Positions 1 through 7,157 of a DNA stretch of 9,812 bases are shown piece by piece. Positions within the stretch are counted from its first letter, which is position 1, and each line of letters begins with the position of its first letter. Origin of the DNA: UKL13-2 sp038236905 (lineage in GTDB: Bacteria > Pseudomonadota > Gammaproteobacteria > Burkholderiales > Usitatibacteraceae); the NCBI GenBank assembly GCA_038236905.1, contig JBBRZG010000136.1, forward strand, positions 1 to 9,812, written 5' to 3'. The translations under genes and the position numbers were made by a program. The notes below the pieces were generated by a model that did no database searches, was not told the DNA's origin, and saw only the letters and a program-made list of their open reading frames with translations.

Positions 1-1
1 A

Positions 2-925
2 AACTGAATTCTCAGCGATTGTTTCGCTCTTAGTTGCCTTGCCCAGCGCCGCACGCATGCCCTTAAATCCAAACTTCTCGAACAGCGCATCTAGCTTGTC
101 AACATCGGCAGGTTTGTAGCCGAGCTCGTCAAATTCAATCGCCAGCGGCACATCGCACTTCACCGTAACCAAGGTGCGGCCGGTCGGCAACCAGTCGAGC
201 GCTTTGCGTAAATTCTCGCCGACTACGCCTTTAATATTGGCGGCATTAGACATCACGCCGTCGAGCGAGCCGTATTCCGCTATCCACTTTGCGGCCGTTT
301 TTGGGCCAACTTTTTCGACACCGGGCACGTTGTCTACCGTATCACCCATCAACGCCAGATAATCGATGATGCGATCCGGCGGCACGCCGAATTTCGTTTT
401 CACGCCTTCAATATCGAGCCGCTCGTTGGACATGGTGTTGACCAGCGTGACTTGCTCGTTCACCAGTTGCGCCAAATCTTTGTCGCCCGTGGACACCATC
501 GTTTTCACCCCTCGCGCGGTGGCGTGGCAGGCGAGCGTGCCGATCACATCATCCGCCTCCACGCCATCCACCACCACACACGGCCAGCCAAGCGCTTCGA
601 TGGTTTCACGCAGCGCAGGCAATTGGGCGGCAAGATCTTCGGGCATCGATGAGCGGGTCGCCTTGTAGTCCGCATAGATTTCGTCGCGGAATGTCTTGCC
701 TTTGGGGTCAAACACGCAGGCGCTATAATCGTGAGGGTGCTCATCGCGCAGTCGCTTCAGCATATTGGCGACGCCGTAAATCGCACCTGTCGGCTCGCCC
801 GCCGGGCTGCGTAAATCCGGCATGGCGTGGAACGCGCGGTAAAAATAGCTGGAAATATCAACGAGCAAAAGATGCTTCGTCTCGTTCACTGCGCTGACAA
901 TCGTAAGATCGCTGGATGGATTCAT
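2..925 (-). CDS. polA: DNA polymerase I, N-terminal 5'-nuclease domain (partial, runs off left edge)
   Basis: DNA polymerase I removes RNA primers and fills gaps in replication and repair. The minus-strand frame from ATG 925-923 stays open for 308 codons to the left edge, so only the N-terminal 5'-3' exonuclease (FEN-like) domain is visible; the proofreading and polymerase domains lie outside. Metal-binding acidic residues of the family are present: D23 in LLLVDISSYFYRAFHA, D73 in VFDPKGKTFRDE, E123/D125/D126 in EADDVIGTLA, D148/D150 in STGDKDLAQLV and D195/D198 in LMGDTVDNVPG. The last is followed by the helix-hairpin-helix VPGVEKVGPKTAAKWI. I24 sits where Gly is usual (VDGSS). The start is uncertain. 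ATG 925 gives an N-terminus a little longer than usual, overlaps the divergent gene and has no clear ribosome binding site. GTG at 889-887 (codon 13) would fit family length better and remove the overlap. The family call is secure. Confidence 0.95.
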   Translation of the reverse strand, partial: MNPSSDLTIVSAVNETKHLLLVDISSYFYRAFHAMPDLRSPAGEPTGAIYGVANMLKRLRDEHPHDYSACVFDPKGKTFRDEIYADYKATRSSMPEDLAAQLPALRETIEALGWPCVVVDGVEADDVIGTLACHATARGVKTMVSTGDKDLAQLVNEQVTLVNTMSNERLDIEGVKTKFGVPPDRIIDYLALMGDTVDNVPGVEKVGPKTAAKWIAEYGSLDGVMSNAANIKGVVGENLRKALDWLPTGRTLVTVKCDVPLAIEFDELGYKPADVDKLDALFEKFGFKGMRAALGKATKSETIAENSV

Positions 926-1686
926 TGGAGAAATTTATTTTGGAACAAAAAGTTAAGACGCCGGCGATGAAGATTCCCAAACGCGAAGATCCCGATTTGA
1001 AACATCAGTCACTTACCGCTGCGCGCGAGTCGTGGTGGATGTTTAATATTATCGCTGAAATGGTTTCAGCCTCTGAGAAGCTGGGCAATGTTTCACCGGC
1101 AGTTGCGATTTTCGGCAGCGCACGGCTGAAAGAAGACAATCCCTATTACGCACTGACCGAAACCATTGCGCGCAAATTATCGGACGCGGGTTTTGCGGTG
1201 CTGTCAGGCGGCGGCCCCGGCATTATGGAAGCGGCCAACAAGGGTGCATTGGCGGGAAAAAGCCCTAGCGTCGGCCTGAATATCGTGTTGCCGTTTGAGC
1301 AGGGTGGCAATGGTTATCAAGATGTGTCGATTCTGTTCCAACATTTTTTCACCCGCAAAACGATGTTCGTCAAGCACGCAGCCGCCTATGTGGTAATGCC
1401 GGGCGGGTTTGGCACGCTCGATGAATTATTCGAGGCGATGACGTTGATACAAACCGGCAAAATTCGCCGCTTTCCGGTGATTCTAGTCGGCACGACGTTT
1501 TGGACGGGATTGTTGGACTGGATTAAAAATACCCTGCTACCGGCGGGCGTGATCAGCGCGAAAGATTTGGATTTGTTCGTCGTCACCGATGACCCACAAG
1601 TGGTGGTCGATAAGCTGTTTGAATATTATGCGAACCGCAGCATTACGCCAAACGCGCATGAACGCGCGCTGGAAATGACGCTCTAA
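916..1686 (+). CDS. LOG/TIGR00730 family Rossmann-fold protein, probable nucleotide 5'-monophosphate phosphoribohydrolase
   Basis: Family members cleave the N-glycosidic bond of nucleoside 5'-monophosphates, releasing a free base and ribose 5-phosphate; plant and bacterial LOG enzymes do this with cytokinin nucleotides. The 256-residue protein has the Rossmann start VAIFGSAR (63-70), the nucleotide-binding SGGGPGIMEAANKGA (97-111), R147 in FFTRKTMFVKHA, and the family signature PGGFGTLDE (162-170) with catalytic-type E170. It is longer than a minimal LOG protein (about 190 residues) through an N-terminal extension of about 60 residues. The start is debatable: ATG 916 has no ribosome binding site and overlaps polA, whereas TTG 940 has GGAG (927-930) nine bases upstream, and ATG 967 is also in frame. 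It is the first gene of a probable plus-strand operon, ending 30 bp before the DUF2782 gene. The substrate cannot be read from sequence; cytokinin production should not be assumed. Confidence 0.9.
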   Translation: MDSLEKFILEQKVKTPAMKIPKREDPDLKHQSLTAARESWWMFNIIAEMVSASEKLGNVSPAVAIFGSARLKEDNPYYALTETIARKLSDAGFAVLSGGGPGIMEAANKGALAGKSPSVGLNIVLPFEQGGNGYQDVSILFQHFFTRKTMFVKHAAAYVVMPGGFGTLDELFEAMTLIQTGKIRRFPVILVGTTFWTGLLDWIKNTLLPAGVISAKDLDLFVVTDDPQVVVDKLFEYYANRSITPNAHERALEMTL

Positions 1687-1705
1687 GTTGTATCTGTTCT
1701 CAAAA

Positions 1706-1710
1706 AAGGA
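1706..1710 (+). promoter_or_regulatory. Ribosome binding site of the DUF2782 gene
   Basis: AAGGA lies six bases upstream of ATG 1717 within an A-rich stretch. It is the clearest Shine-Dalgarno sequence in the left-hand operon and fixes the start of the small exported protein. Confidence 0.75.
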
Positions 1711-1716
1711 ATCATC

Positions 1717-2061
1717 ATGCGAAAAATTACTTTTTTATTGTTGTCGATGTCCGTGACCGCAGCACTGGCGCAACCCTCACCGCCGCGCGTGAAACCGAAT
1801 AATTTGGAGGTGGTGGATACGGTCGCCGCACCGGCGAAAAAAGACGCGCTTCCTGAAGACGTAAAGGTGACGGTCTTTAAAAAAGATGGCGTGACTTTTG
1901 AGGAATATCGCCTACGCGGTAAACATACGAAAACGCGCGTGACGCCTGCGGCGGGTCCCTCATACATTCTGGTTGACCTCAAAGGCGACGGAAATTTTGT
2001 TCGGGCTGATGGGCCGGAGACCAAGGGCGCGACGGCGATGTGGACAATATTGGAATGGTAG
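1717..2061 (+). CDS. DUF2782 domain protein, small exported protein
   Basis: This 114-residue protein of unknown function is probably periplasmic. The N-terminus (MRK, then a hydrophobic run to about residue 18) is a typical signal peptide with predicted cleavage after ALA (16-18), leaving a mature protein starting QPSPP. The rest matches the DUF2782 pattern: a Pro-rich start, an EDVKVTVFKKDG strand, the EEYR core (residues 67-70), TRVTPAAGPSYILVD, a DGNFVR turn and a C-terminal WTILEW that resembles the family's W-x-L-F-E-W ending. DUF2782 genes are commonly found directly upstream of thrB in betaproteobacteria, as here (31 bp gap), which supports the call by context. The link to threonine synthesis is positional only; no biochemical role is known to me. 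An antisense frame over the same bases is a shadow. Confidence 0.88.
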   Translation: MRKITFLLLSMSVTAALAQPSPPRVKPNNLEVVDTVAAPAKKDALPEDVKVTVFKKDGVTFEEYRLRGKHTKTRVTPAAGPSYILVDLKGDGNFVRADGPETKGATAMWTILEW

Positions 2062-2092
2062 ATAATTTTTGCGCGGAAGGCGCATCTCTGCC

Positions 2093-3073
2093 ATGAGTGT
2101 TTTTACCCCGGTTACGGTTGACGAAGCCCGTGTATTCATCCTGCCTTATGGCATTGGTGACATTATTGATTTTCAGAATATTGCGGCAGGCGTCGAGAAT
2201 TCGAATTTTTTTGTCACGACCACGCGCGGTCGCTATGTGCTGACGATATTTGAAAAAATTCCGCGCCAAGACCTCGATTTTTATATGGGGTTGATGTCGC
2301 ATTTGCACGGACATGGTGTACCTTGCGCCGCGCCATTGGCCATCAAAACCGGTGAAGTCATTCGCACGCTAAAAGACAAACCTGCAGCACTGGTGACGCG
2401 TTTGAACGGTGGCGATATTGCACATCCGACGCCCTCGGATTGCCATGCGGTGGGGATCGCGCTAGCCCGTATGCACGAGGCCGCAAGCCATTTTGCCCTC
2501 AAGATGCCCAACTGGCGCGGACTTTCATGGTGGCGCAGCTATACCAACGACTTGGCACCGCTGCTGCTGCCGCGTGAGCGGAGCCTGCTTGAAAGTGAGC
2601 TTTCGTTTCATGCCGGCTTCGATGATCTTGAATTGCCGCGTGGCGTTATTCACGGCGATTTATTTCGCGATAATATTTTGTGGGATGAGCATCTCGATTC
2701 ACACATTCCACAGATGATCGATTTTTATTTTGCCTGCGAAGAGCAACTGCTATTGGATGTGGCGATTACGGCGAATGATTGGTGTCTTAATTTTTCAGCC
2801 TACCCGGAAGCAGATTTCAATGAGGGCAATGCAGTCGCTCTACTCAAAGGTTACGCCAGCGTGCGTTCATTCACCGCCGGTGAGCGCGAGGCATGGCCGC
2901 AGGTATTGCGGGCGGCGGCGATGCGCTCATGGCTGGGTCGGCTGGGTTACCACTACTTCCCGCGCGATTCAGAAGTAACCCATCCAAAAGATCATCCGTT
3001 TTCTGAACGATTGTTGAATTTTCATATTGAACATCAGCACGAAAACCGCGCACTGATGTTGCAAGTCGCGTAA
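2093..3073 (+). CDS. thrB: Homoserine kinase (ThrB, APH/choline-kinase fold)
   Basis: Homoserine kinase phosphorylates L-homoserine with ATP to O-phosphohomoserine, the step before threonine synthase; it is cytoplasmic. This 326-residue protein is the aminoglycoside-phosphotransferase-fold type, not the GHMP-kinase ThrB of E. coli. Visible landmarks are the start MSVFTPVT, the glycine/Asn lid IAAGVENSNFFVTT (30-43), the lysine-poor nucleotide strand GRYVLTIFEKI (46-56), the catalytic HGDLFRDN (187-194; D189 as base, N194 for metal) and the metal-binding IDFYFA (209-214) followed by LLLDVAITANDWC. Length fits the family. The start ATG 2093 is preferred over TTG 2069 because homologues begin MSVFTPV and GGAAGG (2075-2080) lies 12 bases upstream. 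It is probably cotranscribed with the DUF2782 gene. The other threonine genes (thrA, thrC) are not in the window. Confidence 0.95.
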   Translation: MSVFTPVTVDEARVFILPYGIGDIIDFQNIAAGVENSNFFVTTTRGRYVLTIFEKIPRQDLDFYMGLMSHLHGHGVPCAAPLAIKTGEVIRTLKDKPAALVTRLNGGDIAHPTPSDCHAVGIALARMHEAASHFALKMPNWRGLSWWRSYTNDLAPLLLPRERSLLESELSFHAGFDDLELPRGVIHGDLFRDNILWDEHLDSHIPQMIDFYFACEEQLLLDVAITANDWCLNFSAYPEADFNEGNAVALLKGYASVRSFTAGEREAWPQVLRAAAMRSWLGRLGYHYFPRDSEVTHPKDHPFSERLLNFHIEHQHENRALMLQVA

Positions 3074-3158
3074 CCGTTGCGTTGATCTAACAGGGCTGGC
3101 TCAACTTAAACCAGCTCGATCATGCAGCCTGAATAATTTTTCCTGAAGAATACTTCTA

Positions 3159-3887
3159 ATGCGCGTAAACGACGTTTCAATCTCTAACGGTGGGCTCTGG
3201 ATTAAAGAGGCATTTTCAATTTTCCGCGCGCAGCCATTGCAGTGGATCGTGCTGATGATGACATGGCTGGTCGTGTCGCTGTCGTTGGTGGTGCTGGTGC
3301 CGTTTATCGGGGGGCCGATTTCTAAAATTCTTCAGCCGGCTTTTTTCGCCGGATTTATGCTGGCTTGTCGCGATCAGATTGCGGGGAATCGGGTAACGCC
3401 GGCGCACTTGTTTGCGGCGTTACGGACCAACGCTCGCGGCCTGATTGCGATTGGCGGGCTGGTATTACTGCTGGAAGCAACACTGGCCATTTCAATGTCT
3501 GCACTAGGCTTCCGGCCAGAGTTTGGCACCAACCCGGATCTGGAGGCGGCTTCGAACACGCTGCGCGCCTCGCTGGAGGGCAAGGGAATTTTGCTGACCG
3601 TCAGCACCGTGCTTGCCAGCCTGATCATGGGTATTTTCTGGTTTGCCCCGCCCTTATTGGCATTTCATAAAATGCCGCCCACTCACGCGTTACGCTGGAG
3701 TTTCTTTGCGTTCATCAGCAATATCATGCCGATGATTTTTTTCGGCGTACTAATGATGGCGCTGATGTTGTTGTGCGGCCTGTCGGCTGGCGTGGGATTC
3801 ATCGTGGTTCTGCCGATATTCATGATCACAAGCTACACCAGCTATCAACACGTATTCACCGACAAATTGCCTTCGGCGGAAAGTTAA
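3159..3887 (+). CDS. BPSS1780-type multi-pass inner-membrane protein of unknown function
   Basis: This 242-residue protein resembles the BPSS1780 family of membrane proteins found widely in betaproteobacteria. A short cytoplasmic-looking N-terminus (GGLWIKEAFSIFRAQPLQW) precedes hydrophobic segments at about 28-50, 93-115, 144-168 and a long stretch at about 186-228 that could hold two helices. The GG-W-I-x-x-A-x-x-x-F-x-x-x-P-x-x-W opening and the near-terminal TSYTSYQHVF resemble this family as I know it. A linker at about 120-143 is polar (EFGTNPDLEAASNTLRASLEG). The start ATG 3159 has only a weak AAGAA upstream. The gene follows thrB by 85 bp on the same strand, so it may be cotranscribed or carry its own promoter. 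Its stop codon lies inside the first copy of a 20-bp tandem duplication. The family call rests on pattern memory; the membrane nature is certain, the function unknown. Confidence 0.75.
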   Translation: MRVNDVSISNGGLWIKEAFSIFRAQPLQWIVLMMTWLVVSLSLVVLVPFIGGPISKILQPAFFAGFMLACRDQIAGNRVTPAHLFAALRTNARGLIAIGGLVLLLEATLAISMSALGFRPEFGTNPDLEAASNTLRASLEGKGILLTVSTVLASLIMGIFWFAPPLLAFHKMPPTHALRWSFFAFISNIMPMIFFGVLMMALMLLCGLSAGVGFIVVLPIFMITSYTSYQHVFTDKLPSAES

Positions 3888-3926
3888 GGCGAGTTGAAGA
3901 AAGTTAAGGCGAGTTGAAGAAAGTTA
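3881..3926. repeat. 20-bp tandem duplication at the convergent gene junction
   Basis: Two identical 20-bp copies lie at 3881-3900 and 3901-3920, followed by a six-base start of a third (3921-3926). Each copy begins aagttaagg. The TAA stop of the plus-strand membrane gene (3885-3887) lies in copy one, and the stop of the minus-strand dehydratase gene (complement of tta, 3924-3926) lies in the partial third copy. The repeat therefore fills the whole space between the two genes. Confidence 0.95.
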
Positions 3927-5867
3927 CGCCGACTTCTTTTCTGTGGCGGCTGTGGTGTTGCCTGAAGTAGGCACTGATTTCAATCGTGGACGTACTTGCG
4001 CGACATATTCCGGCACCCAGCGCTTCAAGTCGCGGCGCACATCTGAGTCTTCAGGCATGCGATCCTGCTGCAGCCAAGCGGTGACGCTTTCAATGAAGCC
4101 CGCGTCGACTTCGCGCGCCTTAGCGATACGCAATTTGGGATGCGGTGTCGGCCGCGTATGTTCATCGTCCGCGAGCAATTCTTCAAACAATTTTTCGCCG
4201 GGCCTAAGACCGGTGTAAATCACTTTGATGTCGTGGTCGGTTTGTTCAGAGAGACGGATCATGTCGTGCGCCAAATCGACGATTTTGACCGGCTCGCCCA
4301 TGTCGAGCAAAAATACTTCGCCGCCCAAACCCATCGTCCCCGCCTGTAGCACCAGCTGTGCTGCTTCCGGGATCGACATGAAATATCGCACCATATCGGG
4401 ATGCGTCACGGTCACCGGGCCACCGTTGTCAATTTGCTCCTGAAAGCGCGGAATCACGCTGCCTGCACTGCCCAACACATTGCCAAAGCGCACCATCTCA
4501 AACCGAGTTCCGCCGGTCTGCTGCAGCGCCTGGCAAACCATTTCCGATAACCGCTTGGTCGCGCCCATCACGTTGGTGGGATTTACCGCTTTATCGGTCG
4601 ATATAAAAACAAATTTTTTCACGCCGAATTCAATCGCTGCTTGCGCCACGATCAATGTGCCAAGCACGTTGTTCTGTACTGCCTCCCAAGCATTAGTTTC
4701 TTCCATTAGCGGCACGTGCTTATAGGCCGCTGCGTGGAAAACCAGTGATGGCGCGTATTGATGCATGGCCTGCGCAACGCGCTTGGCGTTTTTAATGTCG
4801 CCGATCACGGAAGCAATCGGCAGATTTTCAAATTCATCACGCAGCGACTGCTCGATTTTATAAAGCGCGAATTCACTTTGCTCGAACAGCACCAATAGCG
4901 ACGGTTGAAAACTCGCAATTTGACGGCACAGCTCAGAGCCGATTGAGCCGCCACCTCCGGTGACCATGATGACCTTACCGGTAATCAAATCATGCAAACC
5001 CGCATCATCTAGCACGATGGGCTCGCGCTTCATCAGATCTTCCACCGCCACACGGCGAATTTTCGGGGGCTGGACTTTGCCGTTGGCACCCACGCTCATG
5101 GTGATGCCGTTGAATTTTGGGACGGTCAACACCGATACCCGCGCCTTGTTGCAAATTTCCACAATACGGCGGCGCACCGGATAGCTGACGGATGGCATGG
5201 CGATAATCGCGTGCTTCACTTTCAGCGTGCGCGCAACGCGCGGCAATTCATCAATCGCACCCAAGACCCGCGCGCCGTGAAGCAAACGATGGCGCTTGTT
5301 GGGGTCATCGTCCATCAGTCCGACCACGTGCCAATCAGTGCTGCGGGCAAGCTCTTTAATCAGGCCCACTGCGCCATCACCCGCGCCCAGCACCACCACC
5401 GGCGTCCCTTGCTCACCGGCCTTGCCATAAACACGCCATTCGGCCCACGACCGATAACCGATCCGACTGCCTGACATCAACACCACCAGCAACAGCGCTT
5501 GGATTACAAAATGCGCCAACGACAGCTCGCCACCCCACGAACCCACCCAGAGCGTGAGGGCGACTGCGGTTGAGCCTGCGATCACGCTGGCGACGATGCG
5601 TTGCACGTCGGGCAGGCTGGAATAACGCCACAGCCCCTGATACATGCCAAATATAGTGGAAACCACTGCCTGCACCGGTACGGCAACGACCAGCAGTGGC
5701 CAGAGATTGCCCAGCGCGGAAATATCGAAGGGTGTCATGGAAGACGCGGCAGACGGCGACGCAGCATTCCAAAATAGCAAAACAGTGGCGGCCCACGAGA
5801 AGACAATCATCACCGCGTCATGCACAAACGCTAAAACGGCGCGTTCGTTGATCGAAAAACTTGTCAT
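3924..5867 (-). CDS. Membrane-anchored nucleotide-sugar 4,6-dehydratase (WbpM/FlaA1/CapD family)
   Basis: Family members convert UDP-GlcNAc to a UDP-4-keto-6-deoxy sugar, the first step to QuiNAc, FucNAc or bacillosamine-type residues of O-antigen, capsule or glycans. The 647 residues match the long WbpM form. About four N-terminal membrane segments span residues 12-34, 55-76, 90-110 and 118-134. A first nucleotide-binding-like fold follows (VVVLGAGDGAVGL, 157-169). The SDR catalytic domain has NAD-binding TGGGGSIGSE (303-312), FISTDKAVNPTNVMGATK (421-438) with Met434 in place of the usual SDR Tyr and K438, and GLRPGEKLFEEL (553-564). Met-x-x-x-Lys is characteristic of this dehydratase family. 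A ribosome binding site (AAGG, complement of 5873-5876) lies five bases before ATG 5867. It lies 94 bp downstream of the WbpL-like gene on the same strand, and is probably cotranscribed. The exact sugar product cannot be assigned. Confidence 0.93.
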   Translation of the reverse strand: MTSFSINERAVLAFVHDAVMIVFSWAATVLLFWNAASPSAASSMTPFDISALGNLWPLLVVAVPVQAVVSTIFGMYQGLWRYSSLPDVQRIVASVIAGSTAVALTLWVGSWGGELSLAHFVIQALLLVVLMSGSRIGYRSWAEWRVYGKAGEQGTPVVVLGAGDGAVGLIKELARSTDWHVVGLMDDDPNKRHRLLHGARVLGAIDELPRVARTLKVKHAIIAMPSVSYPVRRRIVEICNKARVSVLTVPKFNGITMSVGANGKVQPPKIRRVAVEDLMKREPIVLDDAGLHDLITGKVIMVTGGGGSIGSELCRQIASFQPSLLVLFEQSEFALYKIEQSLRDEFENLPIASVIGDIKNAKRVAQAMHQYAPSLVFHAAAYKHVPLMEETNAWEAVQNNVLGTLIVAQAAIEFGVKKFVFISTDKAVNPTNVMGATKRLSEMVCQALQQTGGTRFEMVRFGNVLGSAGSVIPRFQEQIDNGGPVTVTHPDMVRYFMSIPEAAQLVLQAGTMGLGGEVFLLDMGEPVKIVDLAHDMIRLSEQTDHDIKVIYTGLRPGEKLFEELLADDEHTRPTPHPKLRIAKAREVDAGFIESVTAWLQQDRMPEDSDVRRDLKRWVPEYVAQVRPRLKSVPTSGNTTAATEKKSA

Positions 5868-5961
5868 ATCGACCTTAATAAGTTCTAAATTTTCTTGTTA
5901 TTTTGTAGCTGCTTTTTTACTTTACCTGCATCCTGCGTGTTACCTGCGCATTGCATTGAGA

Positions 5962-7011
5962 TCACGTCGCTTTAGGCTTTACTTTAGGCTTTACTTTCGG
6001 CTTTAGGTGCCACTCTAAAATGGATAAAAGTATTACGTATATTACCACCCACAAAGCAAGCATTGGCGTAACAGCGGGTACTTTTGTAGCGATCAGCGCA
6101 GAGGCTCCACAGCCCGCCATAAGCAAGTAGTAAGAGAGCGCGGTGCGCCGATGGTTCCATCCCGAAAGAATCAATCGATGATAGTAGTGCTGTCGATGGG
6201 CGACCCAGATTTTTTCCCGCCGCGCGATACGCTTGAGTAGCGTCACCGTGGCGTCCACCACAAATGGCGAAAATACCAGCAGCGGAAACCACCAAGGCCA
6301 CATCCCAACTGAAATACCATAAAGCCCAAGGGTCGCCGCCAGAAACCCGAGTGAGATCGAGCCCGCGTCCCCCATAAATACTTTAGCCGGCGGGAAGTTA
6401 ACTGCTAGAAACCCTGACGCAGCACCCGCAATAATGGCGGATAGGCTCGCGATCGAGGCGCTGTCAGTAGACGCGGAGGCCGCTTGAGCCGCAGCAATCG
6501 CATAAGCACCGAAGCCAAATAGCGCCATCCCGCCCGCCAGTCCATCTGCGCCGTCCATAAAATTAAAAAGATTGGTCGCCCAGGTGATGATCAAAATGCA
6601 AGCCACGACAGCTGCCCAAAGCATCCATGGCGTTGGGCGAGTGAAGTCGACCCACAAATAGAGGCTGATAAAGCTCGCCGCCAGCATATGCGCAATTAAG
6701 CGCACGCGAGGGCTCAAGCTAACCACATCATCCATCATTGAAATACAGGTCAGCGCAAACGCCGCAGCTAGGATCGCGATCAGGCTAGTGCTGAAATCTC
6801 CAAAAAATGCCTTCAACGTCACCAACAGCAGCACCACCAACATCAATACCGCGCCGCCCACGCGGGGAATCGCCTCGGTGTGCATGCTGTTTAGCCGACC
6901 CGGTTGATCCATCACGCGGCGCGCTAACGGAGAGTGCAAAACGATGTAGAGCAGCACAGCGCAGGCCGTGGCACTGATCAAAAAAAGTGCCAGTAATTCG
7001 TTGAATCTCAA
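5962..7011 (-). CDS. WbpL/WecA-type undecaprenyl-phosphate sugar-1-phosphate transferase (glycosyltransferase family 4)
   Basis: This integral membrane enzyme transfers a HexNAc-1-phosphate from a UDP-sugar to undecaprenyl phosphate and so starts O-antigen or related glycan synthesis. The 349-residue protein has about ten hydrophobic segments and the family's cytosolic motifs: DQPGRLNSMHTEAIPRVGG (35-53), the MDD metal site (93-95), NLFNFMDGADGLAGG (147-161), KVFMGDAGS (210-218) and HRQHYYHRL (272-280), an HxH-like loop that helps set sugar choice. The start is TTG 7011, because no ATG or GTG occurs between an upstream in-frame stop and the conserved region; the upstream AGG is weak. The C-terminus is a Lys/Pro/Val tail (KPKVKPKVKPKAT) made by a 12-bp repeat. 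WbpL fits better than MraY because the peptidoglycan enzyme is larger and sits in the mur cluster, and because a WbpM-like gene follows. Donor sugar is not known. Confidence 0.9.
   Translation of the reverse strand: MRFNELLALFLISATACAVLLYIVLHSPLARRVMDQPGRLNSMHTEAIPRVGGAVLMLVVLLLVTLKAFFGDFSTSLIAILAAAFALTCISMMDDVVSLSPRVRLIAHMLAASFISLYLWVDFTRPTPWMLWAAVVACILIITWATNLFNFMDGADGLAGGMALFGFGAYAIAAAQAASASTDSASIASLSAIIAGAASGFLAVNFPPAKVFMGDAGSISLGFLAATLGLYGISVGMWPWWFPLLVFSPFVVDATVTLLKRIARREKIWVAHRQHYYHRLILSGWNHRRTALSYYLLMAGCGASALIATKVPAVTPMLALWVVIYVILLSILEWHLKPKVKPKVKPKAT
5971..6006. repeat. 12-bp tandem repeat encoding a KPKV tail in the WbpL-like protein
   Basis: Three consecutive 12-bp units occupy 5971-5982, 5983-5994 and 5995-6006. 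The first two are identical (tttaggctttac) and the third differs at three positions. Being a multiple of three and in frame, they give repeated Lys-Pro-Lys-Val at the C-terminus (about residues 337-348), beyond the last membrane segment. Confidence 0.9.
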
Positions 7012-7114
7012 GAAGGAGCCTGGAAATACGTCAAAGAATCACATCCCCATCGTCGAAGAATTGAGCCAAACAATGCTCCGCAGAAGCTATCTTGCCGCGC
7101 AGAACCGCTCAAAC

Positions 7115-7144
7115 AAAAAAGGGCACCCTAAGGCGCCCTTTTTT
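7115..7144. terminator. Bidirectional rho-independent terminator
   Basis: Arms aaaaaagggc (7115-7124) and gccctttttt (7135-7144) are perfect 10-bp complements. Inside, CC (7126-7127) can pair with GG (7132-7133), leaving a CTAA loop. Each strand has a GC stem followed by a run of six T. It lies 13 bp past the stop of the minus-strand lipoprotein gene, so it most likely ends that transcript and insulates the WbpL-like gene, which then needs its own promoter in 7012-7114. I found no convincing -35/-10 pair there. Confidence 0.92.
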
Positions 7145-7157
7145 AATAATTGCTTCT

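Noticed and set aside
1683..2024. Open minus-strand frame of 113 codons opposite the DUF2782 gene
   Set aside because: It mirrors a gene with a signal peptide, a good ribosome binding site and a recognised family ending; the antisense product shows no recognisable motif.
1979..2314. Open minus-strand frame of 111 codons across the DUF2782-thrB junction
   Set aside because: It covers the C-terminus of one real gene and the N-terminus of another, and its product has no domain-like pattern.
3095..3115. GCTGG/CCAGC dyad between thrB and the BPSS1780-type gene
   Set aside because: A 5-bp stem with an 11-base loop and no T run is too weak to call a terminator.
5413..5796. Open minus-strand frame of 127 codons inside the dehydratase gene
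   Set aside because: It overlaps the conserved membrane and nucleotide-binding part of the WbpM-like protein in another frame, and its Arg/Cys/His-rich product is typical of a shifted GC-rich frame.
5868..5961. 94-bp gap between the transferase and dehydratase genes, with two GCAGGTAA copies on the minus strand
   Set aside because: The short repeat has no clear role, and no terminator or convincing promoter is visible; only the ribosome binding site beside 5867 is supported.
5644..6006. Open plus-strand frame of 120 codons spanning the dehydratase-transferase gap
   Set aside because: It is mostly antisense to two recognised genes and ends in the 12-bp repeat, which only makes an RLYFRLYFRL artefact.
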